Source: Halovenus sp. (GTDB taxonomy: Archaea > Halobacteriota > Halobacteria > Halobacteriales > Haloarculaceae). Taken from it: DNA of 19,162 nt. How positions within the stretch are numbered: position 1 is the first letter of the stretch; every line of letters starts with the position of its first letter. The stretch covers positions 1-19,162 of the forward strand of contig PUMG01000047.1 of assembly GCA_003551265.1 (NCBI GenBank), in the 5' to 3' direction. The position numbers were made by a program, and so were the translations under genes. The notes under the pieces were generated by a model. The model was given only the letters and a program-made list of their open reading frames with translations, had not been told where the DNA came from and made no database searches. Below, one piece after another: positions 7,612-14,418 of the stretch.

Positions 7612-8229
7612 TCAGTCGAACAGCCCCGCAACGTCGTTCTCGCGGCTCACTCGTCGCGCCACGTGTTCGGAGAGTCGCTGGACGATGATGTCTCGACTGT
7701 CGGGTTCGCGGACGAAATCGAACACGAACGTGACGAACGGGCTGGAGACACGCTCATCTGCGAGGTCTGCTTCGGCGAAGGTGGCAGCCTGCTCGAGGAG
7801 TGTTTCGTCGTAGCCTTCTTCTTCTGCCAGCACTCCTGCGGCGACTGCTGTTGCCTCGAATCCGAGGTCTGCGAGTCCGAGAACTGCGCCGTCGAGCGTG
7901 AGTGCGAGCGGTCGCCGACGCTCGATGAGTTCCGGGTCGTCGCCGAGCGCATCGAGATACCGTCGGACCTCCCTCACGTTGACACCACGAGACTCCGGTG
8001 GCAGAGTTGCGAGGTACTCACCGGCGCTGTCTGCGAGTCCGGTTGCACCCGCCCAGTTGCGGTTGCGGGCGTGGTACACGGCGGCGGTGAACTGGATGAG
8101 TCCGTGGAGAAACAACTCGTCTTCGGTCCCGCTGTCGAGGGCGAGCCAGTGGTCTTCCCAGGCGTCGTGTGCCGCGTGATAGCCACCAGCGTTGTAGATG
8201 GCGACGCCAGCACGCAGGTGCGCATCCAT
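7612..8229 (-). CDS. DUF309 family protein
   Basis: This 205-residue protein carries the DUF309 signature near its N-terminus. It has GGYHAAHDAWEDHW at about 15-28, with a conserved His and a Trp-Glu pair, then LHGLIQFTAAVYHARNRNWAGA at about 41-62. DUF309 proteins form small helical bundles of unknown function, and members in archaea and bacteria have no established activity. The C-terminal half is acidic and helical and I do not recognise it. The ATG at 8229 lies about 28 bases after a T-rich box (ACTTTTG on the minus strand, near 8255-8262), so the transcript is probably leaderless. It lies on the same strand as topA but probably has its own promoter, and it is divergent from porAB across a repeat-bearing region. 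Confidence 0.85.
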   Translation of the reverse strand: MDAHLRAGVAIYNAGGYHAAHDAWEDHWLALDSGTEDELFLHGLIQFTAAVYHARNRNWAGATGLADSAGEYLATLPPESRGVNVREVRRYLDALGDDPELIERRRPLALTLDGAVLGLADLGFEATAVAAGVLAEEEGYDETLLEQAATFAEADLADERVSSPFVTFVFDFVREPDSRDIIVQRLSEHVARRVSRENDVAGLFD

Positions 8230-8280
8230 ACATCACACTGGGCATCACAAAGCAAAAGTATGACTGCGTGGCTCTGAAAG

Positions 8281-8358
8281 AGTGGGAATCGAGTCATCAC
8301 GCTGAGGGTGGGAATCGAGTCATCACGATGGGTACGGATACCGAGTCATCGCGATAGG
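8281..8358 (+). repeat. three direct repeats with an exact 26-base period
   Basis: GTGGGAATCGAGTCATCACG occurs at 8282-8301 and again, identically, at 8308-8327. A diverged third copy with CGAGTCATCGCGA lies at about 8335-8358. The shared CGAGTCATC core begins at 8290, 8316 and 8342, a spacing of exactly 26 bases. The array sits between the DUF309 start (8229, minus) and the porA promoter (about 8394). Two and a half helical turns between sites would place bound proteins on alternating faces. There are no spacers of the CRISPR kind. It is a candidate regulator-binding array for porAB. Confidence 0.8.
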
Positions 8359-8392
8359 AACGAATCGTCTCTAGTGATTAACCATGTTGATT

Positions 8393-8402
8393 GTTATAAT
8401 AT
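8393..8402 (+). promoter_or_regulatory. TATA-like box of porA
   Basis: GTTATAATAT is the strongest AT-rich element upstream of porA. A second candidate is CTTTTAG at about 8409-8415. Either gives a leader of a few tens of bases containing the Shine-Dalgarno sequence GAGGTGG at 8459-8465. Confidence 0.45.
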
Positions 8403-8470
8403 GACAGGCTTTTAGTCCAGAGGCGTCAAGAGTGTACTATGGGACTCAGACCCGACCAGAGGTGGAACAG

Positions 8471-10366
8471 ATGACGCAAGGCGGACTCAAGTGGCGAGTC
8501 TCGGGAGGTTCCGGGGACGGTATCGATTCGACGAGTCAGAACTTCGCCAAGGCGCTGATGCGCGCTGGATTGCACGTATTCACCCACAGGCACTACCCCT
8601 CGCGCATCCGTGGTGGACACACGTACGTCGAGGTTCGCGCTCAGTCGACGGAGGTTCGCTCCCGCGGTGACGGGTTCAACTTCCTGCTCGCGCTGGGTGA
8701 CAGCTTCGCACGCAATCCCGACGACGAAGCGTACTACGGAGACGAGAAGCTGAAGCCACTGTACGAACACTTCGACGACCTCAACGAGGGAGGAATCATC
8801 GTCTACGACACCGGCGTCATCAGCGAGGAGGAGGCGCAAGCGGTCGGTCTCGACGAGCACGCCGAGGAGAACAACTGGCACGTCTACCCCATCGACCTGC
8901 GCTCTATCGCGCGGGAGTACGGACGAGACGTCATGCGCAACACTGCTGGCGTCGGCGTGACAGCTGCCCTCGTGGGCATCGACACCAGTTACTTCGAAGA
9001 GCTTATCCAGGAGGTGATGCCAGGGGAGATGGCCGAGGCGAATATCAAGACGCTGCAGGCAGCCTACGAACACGCCCAAGAGCTAGACCAGGGCCACGAC
9101 ATCGAGGTCCCCGAGGGTGAGCACGACGGCGAACAGGCGCTGATGTCCGGCAGTGACGCGATTGCCTACGCGTCACTCGACGCCGGGTGTCGGTTCATCT
9201 CGGGCTATCCAATGACGCCGTGGACGAGCGCGTTCACCGTCATGTCACAGCACCTGCCGAATTTTGGTGGTATCTCCGAACAGGTCGAAGACGAGATCGC
9301 AGCAGCAGCACTCGCGCTCGGAGCCTCACACGCCGGCGTGAAGTCGATGTCCGGCTCCTCCGGTGGCGGGTTCGCGCTGATGTCCGAACCGCTCGGGCTG
9401 GCGGAGATGACCGAGACACCTGTGGTGTTGCTGGAGGCGATGCGCGCAGGTCCCTCGACCGGCATGCCGACAAAGTCAGAGCAGGCAGACCTCGAATTCG
9501 TCCTGTACACGAGTCAAGGCGACTCCTGTCGCGTCGTGTTCGCACCGGGGAACATCCAGGAGGCCTACGAGCAGACGCGACAGGCGTTCGAGTACGCCTA
9601 CGACTACCATCTGCCAGCGATAATCGTCTACGACCAGAAACTCGGTGGCGAGATGCGCAACGTGCCGGTCGATTTCTTCGACCGCGAACCTGACCCTGAC
9701 CCCGGTGCGGTGCTCACGGAAGACGAGCTTGCAGAGGCCGCTCACGACGCCGCTGGCAAGTTCAAACGCTACGCCCACGACGCCGAAGACGGCGTCAACC
9801 CACGGTCGGTTCCCGGCCAGAAAGGCGGTCGGTTCCTCGCGACGGGCAACGAGTCGATGGAAGTCGGCCACATCGCCGAATCGCCGGAGAACCGGGTGAT
9901 ACAGATGGACCGCCGTATGGAGAAACTCGACGTCATCCGCGCGGACCTCGACGAGGGCGACTCCTCGAACCAGACCTACCACGGACCAGCAGACGCCGAG
10001 TACGGCATTCTCACGTGGGGAAGCCAGCAGGACACCGTGTTCGAGGCAGTCGACCGCCTCGAAGCCCGTGGCAGCGACGTCAAGGCACTCGGGGTCAGCG
10101 ACCTGATGCCCTACCCCGAAGACGAGGTGCGGTCGTTCCTGGAGAGCGTCGAGGAGTGTCTGGTCGTCGAGATGAACGCGACCGCACAGTTCCGCGGCCT
10201 CACCCAGAAAGAACTCGGGCAGTTCGGGCCGCGGATGACGAGCCTGTTGAAATACGACGGCGAACCGTTCGAGCCTGGCGAAATCGTCGACGGGTTCGAA
10301 GCGACTATCGAAGACCAGGAACACCCCGGCGGCAACATGAAGATTGTCCCGGCAGCAGGTGACTGA
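8471..10366 (+). CDS. porA: 2-oxoacid:ferredoxin oxidoreductase alpha subunit, probably pyruvate (PorA)
   Basis: This 631-residue subunit fuses a gamma-type domain to the alpha domain, as in haloarchaeal enzymes that oxidatively decarboxylate 2-oxoacids to acyl-CoA and reduce ferredoxin. The gamma-like part begins WRVSGGSGDGIDSTSQNFAK and contains YPSRIRGGHTYVEVR. The alpha part starts near residue 225 with SGSDAIAYASLDAGC, then GYPMTPWTS (a variant of the usual YPITPSS) and SGSSGGGFALMSEPLGLAEM. The C-terminal third, with YGILTWGSQQDT and LVVEMNATAQFRGLT, is the transketolase C-terminal-like domain. GAGGTGG at 8459-8465 selects the ATG at 8471 over an in-frame GTG at 8432. PorA is preferred over KorA from the length pattern (631/312) and the adjacent Lrp gene, as recalled for Halobacterium. 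Substrate specificity is not proven by sequence. Confidence 0.9.
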   Translation: MTQGGLKWRVSGGSGDGIDSTSQNFAKALMRAGLHVFTHRHYPSRIRGGHTYVEVRAQSTEVRSRGDGFNFLLALGDSFARNPDDEAYYGDEKLKPLYEHFDDLNEGGIIVYDTGVISEEEAQAVGLDEHAEENNWHVYPIDLRSIAREYGRDVMRNTAGVGVTAALVGIDTSYFEELIQEVMPGEMAEANIKTLQAAYEHAQELDQGHDIEVPEGEHDGEQALMSGSDAIAYASLDAGCRFISGYPMTPWTSAFTVMSQHLPNFGGISEQVEDEIAAAALALGASHAGVKSMSGSSGGGFALMSEPLGLAEMTETPVVLLEAMRAGPSTGMPTKSEQADLEFVLYTSQGDSCRVVFAPGNIQEAYEQTRQAFEYAYDYHLPAIIVYDQKLGGEMRNVPVDFFDREPDPDPGAVLTEDELAEAAHDAAGKFKRYAHDAEDGVNPRSVPGQKGGRFLATGNESMEVGHIAESPENRVIQMDRRMEKLDVIRADLDEGDSSNQTYHGPADAEYGILTWGSQQDTVFEAVDRLEARGSDVKALGVSDLMPYPEDEVRSFLESVEECLVVEMNATAQFRGLTQKELGQFGPRMTSLLKYDGEPFEPGEIVDGFEATIEDQEHPGGNMKIVPAAGD

Positions 10367-10367
10367 G

Positions 10368-10421
10368 ATGAGCACCCCACAACAGACGACCAACGACCAC
10401 ATACAAGGTGACAGACGATGA
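10368..10421 (+). CDS. 17-codon mini-ORF between porA and porB
   Basis: An ATG two bases after the porA stop opens a 17-residue frame rich in Gln, Thr and Asp. Its TGA overlaps the porB ATG as ATGA. This layout would carry terminating ribosomes from porA to porB. The peptide resembles nothing I recognise, and it may be chance spacer sequence. Confidence 0.25.
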   Translation: MSTPQQTTNDHIQGDRR

Positions 10422-11356
10422 CAGCATTCTCCGCAATCCACGAGGAGCACGAATCGAACCAGGAAGAGTTTACACCCGGCGTCGAGCCACAGCCGACGTG
10501 GTGTCCGGGCTGTGGTGACTTCGCGGTGTTGAAAGCCCTGAAAGGCGCGATGCCTGCGGTTGGCCGCTCACCGGAAGAGGTGTTGCTGGTGACCGGTATC
10601 GGCTGTTCGGGCAAGCTTTCGAGTTACTTCGAGAGCTACGGCTACCACTCGATTCACGGACGGTCGCTCCCCATCGCTCGGGCAGCGAAACTCGCCAACC
10701 CCGGTCTGGAGGTTGTCGCTGCAGGTGGTGACGGCGACGGCTACGGCATCGGCGGCAATCACTTCATGCACACCGCTCGTGAGAACCACGATATGACCTA
10801 CATCGTGTTCAACAACGAGATTTTCGGGCTGACGAAGGGGCAGACCTCGCCCACGAGTCCGAAAGGACACAAATCGAAGACCCAGCCCTCGGGAAGCGCC
10901 AAAGACCCCGTCCGACCGCTGACACTCTCGCTGGCGTCGGGTGCGTCTTACGTCGCCCGGACGGCTGCGACGAACCCGCGACAGGCACAGGAGATTCTCG
11001 TCGAGGCTATCGAACACGACGGCTTCGCACACATCGACTTCCTCACGCAGTGCCCGACCTGGAACAAAGACGCAAAGGAGTACGTCCCTTACACCGACAT
11101 CCAGCAGTCCGACGAGTACGACTTCGACGTGACCGACCGCCGTGAAGCGGCCGACATGATGTACGAGGCTGAGACGAAACTCCACGAGGGCGAGGTGCTG
11201 ACCGGGCGTTTCTACCAGGACAGCGACCGACCCTCTTACGGACAGGAGAAACGCTCCACTGGCGAGATGCCACAGGAGCCCCTTGCCGAGCGCTACTACG
11301 ACGAGGATGTAGAGTGGGAACGCGCCGCTGACGAACTCATCGCTCGTCACACCTGA
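10418..11356 (+). CDS. porB: 2-oxoacid:ferredoxin oxidoreductase beta subunit, probably pyruvate (PorB)
   Basis: This 312-residue beta subunit binds thiamine diphosphate and one iron-sulfur cluster. TWCPGCGDF at about 27-35 supplies two cysteines and IGCSGK at about 61-66 a third. A fourth cluster ligand is probably in FLTQCPTWNKDAK further on. The thiamine diphosphate site is GDGDGYGIGGNH at 104-115 with FNNEIFGLTKGQTSPT from 131. The segment GHKSKTQPSGSAKDPVRPL, as I recall it, is typical of the haloarchaeal PorB group. With PorA it forms the heterodimer that replaces pyruvate dehydrogenase in haloarchaea. The gene starts 51 bases after porA, in an ATGA overlap with a mini-ORF. A strong hairpin begins within the stop codon. 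Confidence 0.92.
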   Translation: MTAFSAIHEEHESNQEEFTPGVEPQPTWCPGCGDFAVLKALKGAMPAVGRSPEEVLLVTGIGCSGKLSSYFESYGYHSIHGRSLPIARAAKLANPGLEVVAAGGDGDGYGIGGNHFMHTARENHDMTYIVFNNEIFGLTKGQTSPTSPKGHKSKTQPSGSAKDPVRPLTLSLASGASYVARTAATNPRQAQEILVEAIEHDGFAHIDFLTQCPTWNKDAKEYVPYTDIQQSDEYDFDVTDRREAADMMYEAETKLHEGEVLTGRFYQDSDRPSYGQEKRSTGEMPQEPLAERYYDEDVEWERAADELIARHT

Positions 11357-11380
11357 TACGGACTGCTCTGAGTCTGTATC
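11355..11380 (+). terminator. hairpin at the end of porB
   Basis: A ten-base stem with one G-T wobble pairs GATACGGACT (11355-11364) with AGTCTGTATC (11371-11380) around a six-base loop. It starts inside the porB stop codon. No T-run follows directly, so it may protect the mRNA 3' end and not terminate transcription. A T-run suitable for termination occurs at about 11449-11457. Confidence 0.45.
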
Positions 11381-11466
11381 CCTCTGGGGACACAGGTTGA
11401 CACCAACTGTTGACGTGGTGTTCGCACCTCCGGAGACGACACAGCGGTTTGTTTTTTGATTCGGAA

Positions 11467-11477
11467 GATATTTTTTC
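11467..11477 (+). promoter_or_regulatory. TATA-like box of the Lrp gene
   Basis: GATATTTTTTC lies about 22-32 bases before the ATG at 11499, at leaderless spacing. The flanking bases include CGTACG, a short palindrome six bases before the ATG region. Confidence 0.5.
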
Positions 11478-11498
11478 CCACAGAGAAAAACGTACGAT

Positions 11499-11927
11499 AT
11501 GAGCGCAGAGGCCACTGAGGAGCGTATTCTCGCCGTGCTGGAAGAGGACGCACAGGCGTCGTACGCAGAGATTGCAGAACGGGCGGCAGTTTCGAAGCCG
11601 ACCGTCCGCAAGTACATCCAGAAACTCGAAGATGAGGGCGTCATCGTGGGGTATTCGGCTGACGTCAATCCGAAGAAACTCTCCGGACAGTCTATCGCCA
11701 TCGTGGGTATCGACGTCGAGAGCGAGCGCTACGTCGAGATGACCCGTAAACTCAAAGAGATTGACGCTATCCAGGCGCTTTATACCTCCAGCGGCGACCA
11801 CATGCTGATGGCGGAAGTTCGGGCAAAAGACGGCGACGCACTCGGTGAGATAATCGATGAGGAGATTATGGGTCTCGGCGGCGTCAGTGCTGCTCATCCC
11901 TCGTTCTTGCAGGAACGTCTCAAGTGA
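11499..11927 (+). CDS. lrpA1: Lrp/AsnC family transcriptional regulator, probably LrpA1-like
   Basis: This 142-residue protein has a winged helix-turn-helix at about residues 5-55 (ERILAVLEEDAQASYAEIAE, then SKPTVRKYIQKLEDEGVI). A ligand-binding RAM domain runs from about 65 to 140, containing HMLMAEVRAKDGDALGEII. Such proteins form octamers that bind promoters and sense amino acids. In Halobacterium salinarum, as I recall, LrpA1 lies next to the pyruvate:ferredoxin oxidoreductase genes and regulates an aspartate aminotransferase gene in response to aspartate. The same neighbourhood here supports the assignment. It has its own promoter 142 bases after porB. It could bind the repeats upstream of porA, which is not shown. 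Confidence 0.85.
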   Translation: MSAEATEERILAVLEEDAQASYAEIAERAAVSKPTVRKYIQKLEDEGVIVGYSADVNPKKLSGQSIAIVGIDVESERYVEMTRKLKEIDAIQALYTSSGDHMLMAEVRAKDGDALGEIIDEEIMGLGGVSAAHPSFLQERLK

Positions 11928-11951
11928 GACCGAATCAAGACAGACCCTCGT

Positions 11952-11960
11952 CTTTTAATC
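11952..11960 (+). promoter_or_regulatory. TATA-like box of the DHH phosphoesterase gene
   Basis: CTTTTAATC lies 23-31 bases before the ATG at 11983. No Shine-Dalgarno sequence is present, so leaderless transcription is likely. Confidence 0.55.
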
Positions 11961-11982
11961 TCGGGGGGTCGAACGCCACAGT

Positions 11983-13542
11983 ATGGTAGACCGGTTGCTC
12001 CTCGGAAGTGACGCGCTCATCCACACCATCGTCGAGGAGTTTCAGGACCGGTCAGGCTCGGTCAGTGTCGCCACAGATGACGACCACCTGGCGACAACAC
12101 TTCGAGACGACGGCGTCGCCGTCACACAGTGGGAGTCGGGAGACGTGGATGCGCTCGTCGAGTTGTCTGCAGACATCGTGTTCGTGTTGGAAGAATCCTA
12201 CCACAGAGCTGTCCAAAGTACTCGTGCAGTCCGTGAGGCACATCCCACGGCCTACGTTCTCACGTACACTGGCCGCGAGAGAATGTCCGCCGATTGGCCC
12301 CCAGAATCTGAAGCGAAGAACACAGAAAAATCGGAGTTCGACGGAGAGTTAGCGAGGCTTGCCGACCGAGTCGTCGACCCCAGTCGGGAGGCTGCAGCGT
12401 ACATCCTCGACCGTATCGGTGACCCCGGCCAGCAGATGCAACATCTCTGGCGAGTACTCCGAGACATCGACCGGTTGGCGATACTGACACACGACAACCC
12501 GGACCCAGACGCGATTGCGAGTGGGGTCGCACTTGCCCGCATCGCCTCCGCTGCGGGCTGTGAACCACAGGTCTGTTACTACGGCGAGATAACACACCAG
12601 GAGAACAGAGCGTTCGTCAACGTGCTCGACCTCGACCTGCGTACCCTCGAACGCGGAGAAGGTATCGAGGAGTTCGACGGGTTAGCGCTGGTGGATCACT
12701 CCCGGCCCGGTGTCAACGACCAGCTTCCCGAGGACAGCGCTGTCGACATCGTCATCGACCACCACCCACCGCGGATGCCGGTGGATGCGCGGTTCGTCGA
12801 CCTCCGAAGCGGTGTCGGTGCGACCAGCACGCTCCTCGTCGCGTACCTCGAACTGTTCGGCATCGACCTCGACGAGACGGTCGCGACCGCGCTGTTGTTC
12901 GGCATTCACGTCGACACCAAGGCGTTCACACGGGAGGTATCACAGGTCGATTTCGAAGCGGCGGCGACGCTCGTCTCGGTGGCTAACCTCGGTGTGCTCG
13001 AACGAATTGAGTCGCCGTCGGTCAGCGCATCGACGGTTGAGACGGTTGCTCGCGCTATCCAGAATCGGCATATTGTGGGTAATGTGCTGTTGAGTTGCGT
13101 CGGTGAACTCTCCGAACGGGACGCCCTGGCACAGGCCGCCGAGCGTCTGTTGTTGCTCGACGACATTCATACCACGATGGTGTACGGGATTGCTGAGGAC
13201 ACGATTTTCGTCTCTGCTCGCTCGCGCGGAAATTACGTCGACATCGGCGAGACGCTTCGGGAGGCGTTCGACCCTATCGGCAGTGCTGGCGGGCACGTCG
13301 ACATGGCCGGGGCACAGATTCCACTCGGCATCCTCGAAGCAGTCGACGACCGGGAGGAGTCGCTTCGTGAGATTGTCGAAAGCGTCGTCTCCGACCGGTT
13401 TCTCGAAGCCGTCAAGGTGAACACACCACACCAGACGACCGGCCTCAGCGGTGAGTTCGACACCGACCAGTATCTCGTCCGTGAGGAGGTCGATCAGGCC
13501 GACTTGCTGGAACACGCCGATGAAAACGACGAAGGGACATAA
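11983..13542 (+). CDS. TrkA-N-like/DHH/DHHA1 phosphoesterase
   Basis: This 519-residue protein has three parts. Residues 1-100 look like an RCK_N (TrkA-N) Rossmann domain, but the usual GxGxxG loop is degraded to LGSDALI. The DHH phosphoesterase domain (about 160-345) carries THDNPDPDAIASG at 169-181, VDHS at 237-240, IDHHPP at 258-263 and GIHVDTKAF at 307-315, which are the aspartates and histidines that bind two manganese ions. The DHHA1 domain has GGHVDMAGAQIP at 436-447. The closest functional classes are NrnA-type nanoRNA/pAp phosphatases and c-di-AMP phosphodiesterases. A RecJ nuclease role is less likely given the DHHA1 motif. The TrkA-N fusion suggests control by a nucleotide. It lies between lrp and the CBS-ParB gene and has its own promoter. 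Confidence 0.85.
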   Translation: MVDRLLLGSDALIHTIVEEFQDRSGSVSVATDDDHLATTLRDDGVAVTQWESGDVDALVELSADIVFVLEESYHRAVQSTRAVREAHPTAYVLTYTGRERMSADWPPESEAKNTEKSEFDGELARLADRVVDPSREAAAYILDRIGDPGQQMQHLWRVLRDIDRLAILTHDNPDPDAIASGVALARIASAAGCEPQVCYYGEITHQENRAFVNVLDLDLRTLERGEGIEEFDGLALVDHSRPGVNDQLPEDSAVDIVIDHHPPRMPVDARFVDLRSGVGATSTLLVAYLELFGIDLDETVATALLFGIHVDTKAFTREVSQVDFEAAATLVSVANLGVLERIESPSVSASTVETVARAIQNRHIVGNVLLSCVGELSERDALAQAAERLLLLDDIHTTMVYGIAEDTIFVSARSRGNYVDIGETLREAFDPIGSAGGHVDMAGAQIPLGILEAVDDREESLREIVESVVSDRFLEAVKVNTPHQTTGLSGEFDTDQYLVREEVDQADLLEHADENDEGT

Positions 13543-13572
13543 CGGGACACTACGCTGGAGAGCAGACGAGAG

Positions 13573-13579
13573 GTTTTTG
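13573..13579 (+). promoter_or_regulatory. TATA-like box of the CBS-ParB gene
   Basis: GTTTTTG lies 23-29 bases before the ATG at 13602, at leaderless spacing. Confidence 0.45.
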
Positions 13580-13601
13580 CTCTCACCGACCGTTGGTTGG
13601 G

Positions 13602-14393
13602 ATGATGACAGGAAGTAACAACGCCAGGGTCAGAGACTACATGACCCGGGATGTCGCGACGGTTTCACCAGACGACAGGGTCGGGGAGGTGGCTCGACGA
13701 ATCGCCGAGAGCGACGACCACAGCGGCTTTCCTGTGTGCGATGGTCGCCACGTCGAGGGGTTCGTTGCGGCCCGTGACCTCCTGCTCGAAGACGAGAACG
13801 AGGCGATTTTCAAGATTATGACGACAGACCTGCTCGTCGCCCACCCGGAGATGAAACTCAACGACGCTGCTCGTGTGATTCTTCGTTCTGGAATTCGACG
13901 TCTCCCGGTGGTCGACGACACCGGTAATCTGGTCGGCATCATCTCGAATGCGGACGTAATCCGGAGTCAGATCGAGCGTGCGACCCCCGGTAAGGTCGAA
14001 AAACTGATGCGTACCCTCGAAAACATCCACGAGGTCGACGTCACGGAGCAGCGCCGTACGGTCGAGTTATCGGCGCTGACGCCGACTCAGGGGAAAGTGT
14101 ACGCAGACGAACTCGAAGGTCGCAAGTACGAACTCGAACGAGGGCTTGCCGAACCGCTGGTCGTCGTCGAAACGCCCAGAGACTTCCTGCTCGCGGATGG
14201 ACACCACCGTGTCAAAGCAGCGAGTGATCTCGGCATCGACGAGATGGAGGCGTACGTCATCGTCATCGACGAACCGGTCGATATCGGGATGGCGAAAACC
14301 GCCGAGAAAGAGAGCCTCGAAAGCATCGCGGACATCGAAGCAGTCGATTACGCTCATCATCCACTTATCGAGACTACCCAGCGCCTGCAGTGA
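13602..14393 (+). CDS. CBS domain pair fused to a ParB/sulfiredoxin-fold domain
   Basis: This 263-residue protein has two CBS repeats at about 8-62 (RDYMTRDVATVSPDD to GFVAARDLL) and 70-125 (IMTTDLLVA to GIISNADVIRSQI). A ParB/Srx-like domain occupies about 145-245 with the loop DGHHR at 199-203. CBS pairs bind adenine nucleotides. The DGHHR loop binds phosphate in sulfiredoxin- and SerK-type proteins, whereas true ParB proteins use a GERR-type motif. It has no helix-turn-helix or parS-clamp domain, so chromosome partitioning is unlikely despite the usual database label. The glutamate used as base in SerK serine kinases is not evident: the matching place reads LTPTQGK. The ATG at 13602 is at leaderless spacing, and the TTG three codons upstream is less likely. 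The gene converges on the phosphatase gene 25 bases away. Confidence 0.85.
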   Translation: MMTGSNNARVRDYMTRDVATVSPDDRVGEVARRIAESDDHSGFPVCDGRHVEGFVAARDLLLEDENEAIFKIMTTDLLVAHPEMKLNDAARVILRSGIRRLPVVDDTGNLVGIISNADVIRSQIERATPGKVEKLMRTLENIHEVDVTEQRRTVELSALTPTQGKVYADELEGRKYELERGLAEPLVVVETPRDFLLADGHHRVKAASDLGIDEMEAYVIVIDEPVDIGMAKTAEKESLESIADIEAVDYAHHPLIETTQRLQ

Positions 14394-14418
14394 TTCCCTC
14401 TGAGTACGACACTCCTGC

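Noticed and set aside
8281..8358. Possible CRISPR array
   Set aside because: There are only three short repeats separated by about six bases, with no unique spacers and no cas genes.
9476..10450. 324-codon open frame on the minus strand opposite porA
   Set aside because: It is antisense to a certain gene, with a composition set by complementing GC-rich third positions and no family resemblance.
10568..11701. 377-codon open frame on the minus strand opposite porB and lrp
   Set aside because: It covers two well-supported plus-strand genes and their promoter region, and its translation matches no known motif.
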